Virus record (IMG/VR): IMGVR_UViG_3300042562_001671 | Location: 1-62,433 of that record | Reading direction: 5' to 3' (one strand) | Origin: a virus | Length of the DNA: 62,433 nt | Shown: piece after piece, positions 37,703 to 46,668 of the stretch | Layout of the letters: each line of letters starts with the position of its first letter | Numbering within the stretch: the stretch's first letter is position 1 | Program-made: the position numbers and the translations under genes | The notes under the pieces: generated by a model | The model's database searches: none | Told to the model about the DNA's origin: nothing | What the model saw: the letters and a program-made list of their open reading frames with translations, nothing else

Positions 37703-38389
37703 ATGAAAAAGAATAAGATTAGTGAAGCAACCGGTTCCGGAAATTCAGGTTCAATTAAAGTTCCAATAGTATTAGCTCCTCAAATTTGGGGGGAAAAACA
37801 ATTAGGTCCATTTACTGATAGTGTTTATCATTATTCAAATGCTGAATTGGCGTATGAGGAGGCTGATGGTGATTATAAAGAAACTCCACAAAAAAGAAAA
37901 GAAATTGAAAACAGAACAATAAAAATTTCAAAAAGGTTAATGAAACAAAAACAAAGTTATCAAGGTCAAAATGATGAAGAAGGTTCTGCGATTAACCCTA
38001 CCTTAGATGGTAAGCCTATTAAAGAAGATTTATTAAGAGAGGATTTAGCGGTTTGGTTTGGTACTAAGAAAAAACCAAAAGGGTCTAAACAACCAAAAGG
38101 TCCTTGGGTTAATATTTGTCGCAAAGTTGATGGAAAACATCCACCATGTGGTCGACCTGATGCAAGTCCAAAAAGTTACCCAAAATGTCGAGCAGCTGGT
38201 GTTGCGGGAAAAATGAGTGATAGTCAAAAAAAATCTGCTTGTTCACAAAAACGTAGAGAAGAAAAGAAAGACCCTAAAATTGGTAAAGGTAACAAACCAA
38301 CAATGGTTAGTTATAAACCAAAAAAACCTCAAAACGAATCGTTAAGAGGTTTAATCATCAAAATAATTAAGGAACAATATAAAAATTAA
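37703..38389 (+). CDS. DUF5872-like protein with C-terminal helix, 228 aa
   Basis: Residues about 115-195 (DLAVWFGTKKKPKGSKQPKGPWVNICRK...HPPCGRPDASPKSYPKCRAAGVAGKMSD) resemble a small Cys-bearing domain common in phages of large size (DUF5872). The N-terminus (MKKNKISEATGSG) has an S-E-A site that could be a protease cleavage point. The C-terminal NESLRGLIIKIIKEQYKN is an amphipathic helix like the leaders elsewhere, here at the end. It is probably packaged in the virion. Confidence 0.65.
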   Translation: MKKNKISEATGSGNSGSIKVPIVLAPQIWGEKQLGPFTDSVYHYSNAELAYEEADGDYKETPQKRKEIENRTIKISKRLMKQKQSYQGQNDEEGSAINPTLDGKPIKEDLLREDLAVWFGTKKKPKGSKQPKGPWVNICRKVDGKHPPCGRPDASPKSYPKCRAAGVAGKMSDSQKKSACSQKRREEKKDPKIGKGNKPTMVSYKPKKPQNESLRGLIIKIIKEQYKN

Positions 38390-38390
38390 A

Positions 38391-38801
38391 TTAGGTTAAT
38401 TTTCCAAGTATGGTGGTTAATGAATGTTTAATTTGACTTTTAATTTCAGTTTCAAATTCTAAACGTAAAGCCTCCACTTTTTTATCAAAAATACCATTTA
38501 GTTTATCGGAAATAGTTTGATTTAAATTAACGTCGTAATTATAAACGTGATTGGTAATGTTAATTCTATTGTTGGATAAAACAATAAACACACCTAAAGA
38601 ATCATTTTTGATGTATCTTTTCTGAGATAATGGTGCAATTAAAAAAGTTGAATCCGGATGTGCAATTAATTTTCTACAAATCGCGGAGGACTTAATTTCA
38701 TTTGCATCAACAGACGACATATTAGTTCTTGATATGCTTTTAAATCTTAAATAGATTCTTAAACATAATCTCTTAAATAATCTTTTAAAATATCTTCTCA
38801 T
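38391..38801 (-). CDS. Unknown 136-aa protein with basic N-terminus
   Basis: The N-terminal 25 residues are strongly basic and hydrophobic (MRRYFKRLFKRLCLRIYLRF). The rest has strand-like parts (TFLIAPLSQKRYIKND; GVFIVLSNNRINITNHVY). I chose the ATG at 38801, after a host-type promoter, rather than the one 12 codons upstream inside the promoter. The basic start could bind nucleic acid or membranes. No family is recognised. Confidence 0.55.
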   Translation of the reverse strand: MRRYFKRLFKRLCLRIYLRFKSISRTNMSSVDANEIKSSAICRKLIAHPDSTFLIAPLSQKRYIKNDSLGVFIVLSNNRINITNHVYNYDVNLNQTISDKLNGIFDKKVEALRLEFETEIKSQIKHSLTTILGKLT

Positions 38802-38823
38802 TTGTTTAGTATTTTTTAACACC

Positions 38824-38858
38824 ACAAAGATAATCATATTTTTGATATTACCAAAACA
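38824..38858 (-). promoter_or_regulatory. Host-type promoter, TTTTGG-N18-TATCTTTG
   Basis: The boxes match those at 1910, 2077 and 3966 in the minus sense. The 15 bases after it (TGGTGTTAAAA) repeat those after the tmRNA promoter at 11543. Confidence 0.65.
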
Positions 38859-38883
38859 TAATAAAAAAATAATTTATAAAATA

Positions 38884-38914
38884 AAAAAACCTCCAAGTTT
38901 GAAGGTTTTTTTTA
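38884..38914 (-). terminator. Terminator of the 39380-38919 gene
   Basis: AACCTTCAAACTTGGAGGTT in the minus sense, followed by T residues. Confidence 0.7.
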
Positions 38915-38918
38915 GTTT

Positions 38919-39380
38919 TTAACAATATGCTCCTGAACAATGTTTTTTACCATCAAGTCCTTTTATTTTACCTTTACATACTTGAATAGCATGTCCATTC
39001 GCATAAGCTGAGGGGTACACGTCATATTTAGCTTTGGCGGATGCCATACCTCTTGCACATAATTTAGTTCCGGTTTTCTTTCTACCTTCAGTAATGTCTT
39101 CGTAATCAATGTATTCTTTTTTAGTTTCGTTCATTAAAAAATCGAATACTTGGTCCATGTTATTTTTAGCTTCAGTTACGTGGTCATCAGCCCAATCATG
39201 TCCTCCTTCATTAATAATTTCATCAATTTGTTGAGGGTCCATTTCTAACAATACTTCACATTGTCTTTTAATTTGTTGTAGATTACTGAAGAACATATAG
39301 TCAGCTACTTCTTGTTCTTTGAGAACTTTCTCAACTAATCTTGTTAAATCTGATTCTGTTAATTTTACTATTCTTGTCAT
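38919..39380 (-). CDS. Internal-protein candidate with LTES leader, 153 aa
   Basis: The N-terminus MTRIVKLTESDLTRLVEKVL closely matches the gene at 11606. The middle is helical and acidic. The C-terminal part (LCARGMASAKAKYDVYPSAYANGHAIQVCKGKIKG) is a Cys-bearing domain I know from cyanophage and other T4-like proteins of unknown role. An LKE|Q or LTE|S site after the leader could be cut by the prohead protease. I infer that it is packaged. Confidence 0.65.
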   Translation of the reverse strand: MTRIVKLTESDLTRLVEKVLKEQEVADYMFFSNLQQIKRQCEVLLEMDPQQIDEIINEGGHDWADDHVTEAKNNMDQVFDFLMNETKKEYIDYEDITEGRKKTGTKLCARGMASAKAKYDVYPSAYANGHAIQVCKGKIKGLDGKKHCSGAYC

Positions 39381-39381
39381 A

Positions 39382-40884
39382 TTATTTTGTATTTACGATA
39401 TTAAATGTTAATTGTTTCTTATAAGTATCTTTCTCACCTGAAGTGTTCACTTGAATGTCAACATAATATTGATTTGGTATTTTATCTCTCATATCAAACA
39501 TAAAGTAATATTCATTTGGAGTTCTATTAATAGGTGTCCAATCTTGAACTAAAACTTCAGTAGTTCCCTCTTTAACGTATACTCTATAGAAAGATGAAAC
39601 GTCCAACAATAATTGCTGTCCGGTGTATGCCTTTTTAATTGTCACACCAACTTTTCTAATATCCGAATTAAGAATTTGTTCATTTTGTAAAATACCATAG
39701 AAATCAAATCCGTATTTTTGAGGTTCTCTTGATGTTGAACCAATTTGGATTCCTGCGTTGTATTCTTGAAGAATAAATTGATTTTGGACATTAGGTATTG
39801 CCTGACCATTAATTGTCAAACCTGACCATATATCGTAGAATAGACAAGGTGTTGGACTTCCACTAAACCCATTAGGTACTATAACTTCATAAACTCCTTT
39901 TGCCCTTAAACAAGTGTTTAGTGATGCCATACCACTAACCACATCACCATTTCGGTCTTCAATTCTAACAAACGGGTCTGAATCTAAATTAACTAAATCC
40001 CCATTTTGATAAATGTATAAAAACAATTTATTTTCTTGGTTCTTTAAAAATATATTTCTATCGTCTTGAATTAAATCATCATACGTTGTTTGTAGAAATG
40101 GTTGGTAAAAAGTTTGTGTGTGTCTTGAAAAGAATGCGACACTATAACTATCGGTAAGACCGGATATGTTTTCAAGTTGAGGTAGATATGCTAATCCCCA
40201 TCCTGTAACACCGGTTATAGTTCCATTTAACACACCATTAATTTCATTGGACATATCCATGTTTAGGTCTTCATTACCTAACTCAAAATGTTGTCGGGCA
40301 ACAATTGTTAATCCTGAATAATTTACAACCCCTTGGTTATTATTATCGTAGATTCCCGGTTGAGACCAATTACTAATTGTTGTTGTTTGATACCAGTTTG
40401 ATGGTCTTGATGAATATGCTCGACTATCGACAAATGTTAATGGGGTTGATGTCCCATTGGCACTTCCTTGAGATAAATTAAAATTATTATAATCATATCC
40501 AACACCTTCATCCCATCCTTGAGCTCCTCCGGTAGTTCCGGAAATTTGAGGTATTCTGAATAAGATTAAATCAAATGAGGTCGCCCTTCTTCGTTCGTTA
40601 GACATGAAAGTATTTAACAGTTCATTATCAAACGAAGATGTGTTGGTCATGTTTAGTGTATGAGTCATCCCCGTAGTACAACCTGTTGATATTACTCCGG
40701 ATTGGATGTTTTGGCGTAGTAGTGATAAATCTAAATCAAAGATGAATCTTGTATAACCAAAGTTGGGAACTATTAAATCAGACGCACCAAAATTTAACTC
40801 AATAACAGGGTTCCTTCCTGTATTAACATAAGAGTTTGAAATGATGGTGTTGTTTTTATCTATGTAAGACCTTAAAATTGACAT
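39382..40884 (-). CDS. Virion structural protein, 500 aa
   Basis: A beta-rich, Asn/Thr-rich protein (NPVIELNFGASDLIVPNFGYTRFIFDLDLSLL; WSGLTINGQAIPNVQNQF) without signal or membrane segments. Its size, composition and late-type box place it among tail or baseplate parts. It is last in the minus-strand structural unit that includes the OB-fold baseplate protein. No family is recognised. Confidence 0.6.
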   Translation of the reverse strand: MSILRSYIDKNNTIISNSYVNTGRNPVIELNFGASDLIVPNFGYTRFIFDLDLSLLRQNIQSGVISTGCTTGMTHTLNMTNTSSFDNELLNTFMSNERRRATSFDLILFRIPQISGTTGGAQGWDEGVGYDYNNFNLSQGSANGTSTPLTFVDSRAYSSRPSNWYQTTTISNWSQPGIYDNNNQGVVNYSGLTIVARQHFELGNEDLNMDMSNEINGVLNGTITGVTGWGLAYLPQLENISGLTDSYSVAFFSRHTQTFYQPFLQTTYDDLIQDDRNIFLKNQENKLFLYIYQNGDLVNLDSDPFVRIEDRNGDVVSGMASLNTCLRAKGVYEVIVPNGFSGSPTPCLFYDIWSGLTINGQAIPNVQNQFILQEYNAGIQIGSTSREPQKYGFDFYGILQNEQILNSDIRKVGVTIKKAYTGQQLLLDVSSFYRVYVKEGTTEVLVQDWTPINRTPNEYYFMFDMRDKIPNQYYVDIQVNTSGEKDTYKKQLTFNIVNTK

Positions 40885-40897
40885 TTACCTTTTTAAT

Positions 40898-40905
40898 TAT
40901 AAATA
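40898..40905 (-). promoter_or_regulatory. Late-type box TATTTATA
   Basis: In the minus sense GATATTTATA lies 13 bases before the ATG at 40884. Confidence 0.5.
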
Positions 40906-42405
40906 TCAATTAAGTCGAATAGTTGTATTAAGTATTTTAGTATACGCATTTTGTAGTTCTTGTAAGAGGTTTGAAACGTTTGAACCGTCTTCTGTTATAG
41001 TAACTGGCGCTAATCCAGGATAAGCATGGGTATGACTAACTAAAAATCTAACAATCAAATTAATTAATTCTAAAAGTTCTTCACCACGAACCATACTTGA
41101 AGTATTTGGTATTATTTCATTTGAAAATGTATCAGCAGAAATTCCATATAATGTGTCTTTTAAATTAATTTTGTTTTTACCCGGAATTTGAGAAGTATTT
41201 GAAAGTAAAAATAAAACATCACTACCTAATGCTCCATAAGTTGTCATACCAACAATTTCTTTTGATTGAGGTACTACTACTTTTACAGGAGTCAATGGTG
41301 TTGTTAAACTAACTACATCTTGACTTAAAATAATACCATAACCTCCTTGGTCCGCACTATTCAATTTTATCGACTTATATATTTCTGAAATATTTTTAAC
41401 TTCAGTTGAATTAGTCGATTTTAACTTATTATACATTAAGTTTGTCGGTCTAAAAAATATTGGAAATTTTGTACCAACAACTGGAAATAATCTATCACCG
41501 GTAGAACTAACATTTTTAGAATTACAAGTTTTAATAAAATCATTTATAAATTTTATTGTGTCAGTTTTTGATAATAACGCAAATGATTGTGTGTAAACTA
41601 ATCTTTTTAAATTTTCGTTTACAATACTTCCCACCGTTAAATTTTTGGTGTTAACCGATGAATCAGGCTTTAATTGATATAAATAAACTGACCCAGTAAA
41701 TTTATTTTGAGTGTTTTCAGGGTTTGATAATGTCCATTCAATTAAATAATTATTTAAAATTACTTGGTCTTTAAATTCAAAATAAGTTTTAGGTGATAAA
41801 CTTTCTTTAGTACTACTAAAACGAGTCAATTGTAAATAACCTCTATTTTCGTTACCTATTGGAGGTATTGTTGGTTGTAAAGTATTATCAGTAAATTTGC
41901 CGGCTCTTAATAAAACCTCATCTTGTTTTACAATTAAATCAGCACTACCACGACCTAATATTGCATTATCACCTGGTTCAGGAAAAACCCCATTAGATAT
42001 TGGGGTAGATAAACTACCATTTTTATTTTTTAAATCTTGAGGGTTCGCAATTTGTAATCCTGTTCCGGTATGTACATTCGCACCAAAATTATATTCACCA
42101 TATGACGCTCTTGGGCTTGAAAAACTATTTTGTATGTAATATTGATTTTGATATTTAAAATCTCTATTTACATAAAAAACTTGAATTAACTCATTTATTT
42201 TTGGTACTTGATAAACAAAATAAGGTAATAATGTATTAAAAACTAAAGGGTCTTTAGGGGACCAAGGGTCAATTTCTGGGTTCCAACCCACACTTTTAAG
42301 TGTGTCTTCATAATTTTCGGTTGATATTCTAGCACGAACACGACCTAACATTAATGGGTCTTGATTATCTATTACAATACATTGAAAAAATAGTGGTCTA
42401 CTCAT
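40906..42405 (-). CDS. Baseplate hub/spike protein with gp5-like OB domain
   Basis: The first 60 residues (CIVIDNQDPLMLGRVRARI...WSPKDPLVFNTLLPYF) match the OB-fold start of T4 gp5 and other spike proteins, where DPxxLGRVRxRI is the hallmark. The rest is a beta-rich body and ends with helices (ELLELINLIVRFLVSHTHAYPG). There is no lysozyme domain as in T4 gp5. It should form part of the central baseplate. It overlaps the small gene upstream by eight bases. Confidence 0.75.
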   Translation of the reverse strand: MSRPLFFQCIVIDNQDPLMLGRVRARISTENYEDTLKSVGWNPEIDPWSPKDPLVFNTLLPYFVYQVPKINELIQVFYVNRDFKYQNQYYIQNSFSSPRASYGEYNFGANVHTGTGLQIANPQDLKNKNGSLSTPISNGVFPEPGDNAILGRGSADLIVKQDEVLLRAGKFTDNTLQPTIPPIGNENRGYLQLTRFSSTKESLSPKTYFEFKDQVILNNYLIEWTLSNPENTQNKFTGSVYLYQLKPDSSVNTKNLTVGSIVNENLKRLVYTQSFALLSKTDTIKFINDFIKTCNSKNVSSTGDRLFPVVGTKFPIFFRPTNLMYNKLKSTNSTEVKNISEIYKSIKLNSADQGGYGIILSQDVVSLTTPLTPVKVVVPQSKEIVGMTTYGALGSDVLFLLSNTSQIPGKNKINLKDTLYGISADTFSNEIIPNTSSMVRGEELLELINLIVRFLVSHTHAYPGLAPVTITEDGSNVSNLLQELQNAYTKILNTTIRLN

Positions 42406-42610
42406 TGTTATTTCTTTCTTGGTATACTTTTAAAGTGTTATTATATAATTCTTCTAATTTATCTAAATAACGAGTTGAGTTAATAATATTCTCTTTAGTA
42501 CCTTCAAAATCTGAAGATAATAAATCCATAAATTCAACTAACTTTTGATTAGGTAAATTTTTAAGATTTGGTTGTTCTTTAATTATATTTTCAAATTCTT
42601 CTTTTTTCAT
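42398..42610 (-). CDS. Unknown 70-aa helical protein
   Basis: A small charged helical protein (EEFENIIKEQPNLKNLPNQKLVEFMDLL). It is coupled to the spike gene by overlap and two bases from the 704-aa structural gene. It may be a chaperone or a small baseplate part, judged only by context. Confidence 0.55.
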   Translation of the reverse strand: MKKEEFENIIKEQPNLKNLPNQKLVEFMDLLSSDFEGTKENIINSTRYLDKLEELYNNTLKVYQERNNNE

Positions 42611-42612
42611 AT

Positions 42613-44727
42613 TTAAAATGGTTTTCCGATTCCTGTAAATGGTGTTTTCATAACTACCTCAACTTTTTCGTTTTCTGCTCTTTCCTTAGTGACACCTCTA
42701 TTTGACGCTAAATTATATATTAACATTAAATTTGGGGTACCGTCAGGTAAGGTTCCTGTAGGGATTCCGACCGCTTGTAAAAGTTGAATTGTGTTAATAG
42801 TTGCTCTTTCAGGAGAAAACCCTGGAAGAAAATCTGCGAATCTAATTAATGCTTCAGGTATTTCTGAACGTGAAATTAGTGGTTTAATTCCAATATTATT
42901 TACAGCATCTAATAATGCGAGTATATTACTCATTAAAGATTTACATTTTCGATAGTCATTTACTAATTGAGCAACTATTAAAACAATTTGTATTAATTTT
43001 AAAATAGTTGTATATTTTTTTAGTCGACTAGATTGGTTAACATCTTTAATAATAATTGAGACTAAATTTAAAATATCTCTTTTTAATTCTTGAAATAATA
43101 TTTTTAAAAATTCATTACTAATTAAAGATATTACTTGAATTGAAAAAGTTCTATATTTGTTTAAAAAATCTACCCCACTTGTAACAACATTGCTTGCACT
43201 ACCACCAACTGTGTTACCGGATTGAATTATGGTATTAGCACTTGTAATATTTTGATTATACGTATATGTCGCTGCGGATTGTACCGTTGCTAATAGTGTG
43301 TATAACGGTAATAAAACTTTAGGTGATAATACCGCTGACGCAACAGCCAATGGTATTTGTTTAATAACATTTTTATCAATGGCGACAGACGCATTAAAAT
43401 TGGAAGGTATTAAAGGGTCCCACTTAGGGTTTTGTGAGATTGAGTCAATAATATTTGACATCGAAGCAACTTGTTGTTGAGTAGTTTGACCGCTCAACTC
43501 GTCTCTAAAATTAATAAGTTGGTCAATTAATACTTGAGTATCTACAGGTAATTTTACGTTCTCACAATCTTCAAATTCCATAACCCCATTTTGAACATTA
43601 GAAATTTCGTTATCAATATTTCTTAAGTCAATTTCAGTAAATTCAAAAAAACTATCATCGACACCATCTAGTTCAGCGATTTTAGCAGAACCACTAACAT
43701 CAATTTCTTGCCTTGAATCAAAACATAAACCTAAAATTCTTTGTGCTATTATATAGAATTTTGATTGTGATGACAATGGACCACTACCAATTTGCGAATT
43801 AATACTAATTGCTCCTGATAATAAATTGATTAATCTCATTTCAATATCGGTTGAATCAACTAATTTGATTGTACTATAATAATCAGATAAAAACTCACCA
43901 ACATTATTTGAAATATTACCATTGTTATCTAACCTATCAATTAATGCAACACGATAAAAATCACCGGTTAACCCTAAATTATTTGTTCTGGTGTATTGTA
44001 AATCAAATAAATTTCTACCGGATTTACCTTTATATGTTTGACCGTTAATCTGACCAAACGATTGATTAGAATATTGAGATTCCGTTAAAATATATAATTG
44101 TTTATTCATCGGAAACGCTTTAGTACCACCATAAGGTCTAAAAATTGGACTGGCAGACGGTTCTTCAGTTTCATAAAAAATCTGACCAAAAGGAGTTTTT
44201 GGGGATAATTTTAAACTTGATGCTAAGTCAATTGATTGTATTGGTATGTATATTCCTTCCCCTGCCGGTAATGTTGATAATGGTGTTATATTAGGATTAA
44301 AATTAACCGAAAGTCCTTTATATGTTTGTTCTTGAGAACAACCTAACGCCTTTATTGTTTGTTCTTTAACAATACCCGCTATTTTTGGTTCTATTTTTGC
44401 GGCAACTTCTAATACTTTAGTTCTAAGGTATTTTGTAGTTTCATTACCATTACCTCGTGTTTCCCCCAAAAAATCTAACAACTTATCTGTTGAATTTGGA
44501 GGGTCTTTTAAATAACGTTTTTGAAGGTCTTTTATTTTATCAAGTTGTGTTGCTAATTGCGAAGTAGACTTAGATAATGCATCTCCACTTGTTTTTCTTA
44601 AGTTTTTTTCGGCATCAGATACCTCCCTATAAGTTTTATAGGACTTTATTCTTGCGGTTATGGATTCTTCCGAGTTATTTAAATCAATACTTCCACTACT
44701 TCCTCCTCCGGATGGTACGCTCTGCAT
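42613..44727 (-). CDS. Large structural protein, 704 aa, baseplate region
   Basis: The N-terminal part is helical (SDAEKNLRKTSGDALSKSTSQLATQLDKIKDLQKRYL). The centre is mixed and contains GKSGRNLFDLQYTRTNNLGLTGDFYRVALIDRL. A hydrophobic stretch (about 470-510, IPLAVASAVLSPKVLLPLYTLLATV) and helical parts follow. It lies between the spike protein and the small gene before the late sigma factor. It may be a baseplate wedge or a short tape-measure-like protein, but it lacks long heptad repeats. Confidence 0.55.
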   Translation of the reverse strand: MQSVPSGGGSSGSIDLNNSEESITARIKSYKTYREVSDAEKNLRKTSGDALSKSTSQLATQLDKIKDLQKRYLKDPPNSTDKLLDFLGETRGNGNETTKYLRTKVLEVAAKIEPKIAGIVKEQTIKALGCSQEQTYKGLSVNFNPNITPLSTLPAGEGIYIPIQSIDLASSLKLSPKTPFGQIFYETEEPSASPIFRPYGGTKAFPMNKQLYILTESQYSNQSFGQINGQTYKGKSGRNLFDLQYTRTNNLGLTGDFYRVALIDRLDNNGNISNNVGEFLSDYYSTIKLVDSTDIEMRLINLLSGAISINSQIGSGPLSSQSKFYIIAQRILGLCFDSRQEIDVSGSAKIAELDGVDDSFFEFTEIDLRNIDNEISNVQNGVMEFEDCENVKLPVDTQVLIDQLINFRDELSGQTTQQQVASMSNIIDSISQNPKWDPLIPSNFNASVAIDKNVIKQIPLAVASAVLSPKVLLPLYTLLATVQSAATYTYNQNITSANTIIQSGNTVGGSASNVVTSGVDFLNKYRTFSIQVISLISNEFLKILFQELKRDILNLVSIIIKDVNQSSRLKKYTTILKLIQIVLIVAQLVNDYRKCKSLMSNILALLDAVNNIGIKPLISRSEIPEALIRFADFLPGFSPERATINTIQLLQAVGIPTGTLPDGTPNLMLIYNLASNRGVTKERAENEKVEVVMKTPFTGIGKPF

Positions 44728-44728
44728 C

Positions 44729-45094
44729 TTATTTCATTTTATAATTTTCTAAATCTTCAGAAACATCTTTGTCAATAAGATTATTTAATAAATCTTCATC
44801 CAAATCTGCCATTGAAAATGATTCAGTATTATTGTTAGATTTTTCCCAAATACTTGATTGTAATTTAGAAAGACTAATTTTCTTTTCAACACAATCATTA
44901 ACGATTTTTTGTTGTTTTTCAATTACCGGTCCAATAGTTATCATATCCGAAGGGTCTTTCAACATAGCCAACATTTTGTTTTGAATTCTAATTGCAGTTT
45001 GTCTTTGCTCAACAAGTTCATTATAGATTTCTTGCATAAGCGATAATATAGAATCTTTTGAAAAATTGATTTCTTTTCTTGTAGGTCTTGCCAT
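44729..45094 (-). CDS. Unknown 121-aa helical protein
   Basis: An all-helical chain (SILSLMQEIYNELVEQRQTAIRIQNKMLAML; KQQKIVNDCVEKKISLSKLQSSIWEKS). The start MARPTRKEINF is basic. A TATTTATT box lies three bases before the ATG. It is one base before the 704-aa structural gene and may be a baseplate or tail-assembly helper. Confidence 0.55.
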   Translation of the reverse strand: MARPTRKEINFSKDSILSLMQEIYNELVEQRQTAIRIQNKMLAMLKDPSDMITIGPVIEKQQKIVNDCVEKKISLSKLQSSIWEKSNNNTESFSMADLDEDLLNNLIDKDVSEDLENYKMK

Positions 45095-45097
45095 AAT

Positions 45098-45105
45098 AAT
45101 AAATA
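45098..45105 (-). promoter_or_regulatory. Late-type box TATTTATT
   Basis: In the minus sense GTATTTATT-ATT-ATG stands at the start of the gene at 45094, in the gap after the sigma-factor gene. Confidence 0.5.
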
Positions 45106-45113
45106 CTTTCCGT

Positions 45114-45860
45114 TTAGTTTTTCATCTTTACCTGAATAATTAGATAAAGTTTTTTAAATCGTTTAATTGAACTACGAATTTCTTTAGTACTTAAATTAGT
45201 CATTTCTCTTAGTGATAAAAGGATGACATTTTTATTGAATTTATTATTATCGGCACCCGAAAAAATTTCCTCATAATTATCAAATAAATCAATAAGAGCA
45301 TAACCTAATTTTTTTTCATTATCATTCAAGGATTCTTTATCTATGAATAATTTTAATTCTTTTAAATATTCATTGATGACGGCATTTGTATCTACAATGT
45401 CGTCATCAATTCTATATATCATATCAGGTCTTTCTTCAATACTCGCGGAAATATCTTCATAAGACACTTTCCTATTTGTTTCTTTTTGGTCTTTAATAAT
45501 TTGACCCATTAGATAATTTTTACAAATAGTACCAAAATACGAATAAGCTTTCTTTTCTTTTGACGGTTGAAATTTATCAACTTTTGTCATTAAAAAAGAA
45601 TGAGTGTCGGTATGAATTTCAATAAAATTCATATCTTTACGATATAATTTGTATCGTCTAATAATAGAAGATATCATCTTATCGAGAGGTGCTCTTAAAA
45701 ATTCATTATAAATTTTATTTTTTTCCTCAAAGGTTTCGGCGATTAAAAAATTCCTTACAGCTAATTCTTCTTTTTCTGCAAAATAGTTTAAGTTAACGGT
45801 TTTCCTACCTCTTTTTTTTGATAAAACATCTTCTGTTGACGCAGATAGAGTTTCTTGCAT
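45114..45860 (-). CDS. Late-transcription sigma factor (T4 gp55-like)
   Basis: A 248-aa protein. LDKMISSIIRRYKLYRKDMNFIEIHTDTHSFLMTKVDKF and KKAYSYFGTICKNYLMGQII follow sigma region 2 as in T4 gp55 and its cyanophage relatives, where AYF...NYL is typical. The second half is helical with FNKNVILLSLREMTNLSTKEIRSSIKRF, which resembles a region 4 helix-turn-helix that T4 gp55 lacks. It would direct host RNA polymerase to late promoters, here probably the TATTTAT(A/T) boxes. It follows the GT2 gene by one base. Confidence 0.75.
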   Translation of the reverse strand: MQETLSASTEDVLSKKRGRKTVNLNYFAEKEELAVRNFLIAETFEEKNKIYNEFLRAPLDKMISSIIRRYKLYRKDMNFIEIHTDTHSFLMTKVDKFQPSKEKKAYSYFGTICKNYLMGQIIKDQKETNRKVSYEDISASIEERPDMIYRIDDDIVDTNAVINEYLKELKLFIDKESLNDNEKKLGYALIDLFDNYEEIFSGADNNKFNKNVILLSLREMTNLSTKEIRSSIKRFKKLYLIIQVKMKN

Positions 45861-46667
45861 TTACTCATTAGATGGTTCATACTTTATGGCTCTATCCTCA
45901 ACGAAGAAATATTCTCGTTTTGCTGTTTGAATCCAAAACTTAACCTCATCTTCTGTCATTACAGACTCTCCAAACTTATAATTCCAAAATATTGAACCTT
46001 CCCTCATATTAGTATGTTTATAACCAAGTTTAGGGATAGTCATAATTGAAACTGAATTATACGTTAATCTTAATAAAAATTCGTAAATAAATGTTAATTT
46101 AATTGATGATTTGAAACCACCAAAATCTTCAATAATTTCTTTTTTAAACACTGAACCGGCAGTTTGAAAATTCTGATAATTTTGTAATGTGTCATTAGTT
46201 AAAAATCCAACTTCTTGAGTAAAGTTAGCGGCAAATGTTGCTTCATTTGTAAACCCTGCAAATACCCCTTTATCGTCAGTTTCAACAACTACAGGTAAAA
46301 ACATTTGTATTTCAGGATAAGCCTCGGCATATGTTTTAACATTTTTAAACCAAATTGATGAGTACTCGTCATCAAACTCAAACAATGAAACCCATTTACC
46401 TTTAGCGTTTTTAATTCCGTAATTAACTTGGTCCATATAACTTGGGTCTTTATCCCAAAGTAATTTAGTAACGGTTAAGTCTCCAAAATCATACCCATTT
46501 AAATGAGAGACTAACGACTCTTCCGAAGTATGTATTATAATTAATTCCTCAATACCAACTTGTTGGTTTTTAATAGACTCAATTGCTTTGTTAAAATAAT
46601 CTTCAAAATCTTTTGCTTTTGAAGATTTAATTGGTAATATAATTGAAAGTGATAATTTGTTTTCCAT
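45861..46667 (-). CDS. Glycosyltransferase family 2 protein
   Basis: A GT-A fold with LSIILPIKSS at the start, SLFEFDDEYSS as the metal-binding DxD-type motif, and ...QTAGSVFKKEIIEDFGGFKSS in the acceptor half. It would transfer a sugar from a nucleotide donor. It is the last gene of the glycan cassette before the sigma factor. 268 aa is normal for the family. Confidence 0.8.
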   Translation of the reverse strand: MENKLSLSIILPIKSSKAKDFEDYFNKAIESIKNQQVGIEELIIIHTSEESLVSHLNGYDFGDLTVTKLLWDKDPSYMDQVNYGIKNAKGKWVSLFEFDDEYSSIWFKNVKTYAEAYPEIQMFLPVVVETDDKGVFAGFTNEATFAANFTQEVGFLTNDTLQNYQNFQTAGSVFKKEIIEDFGGFKSSIKLTFIYEFLLRLTYNSVSIMTIPKLGYKHTNMREGSIFWNYKFGESVMTEDEVKFWIQTAKREYFFVEDRAIKYEPSNE

Positions 46668-46668
46668 A

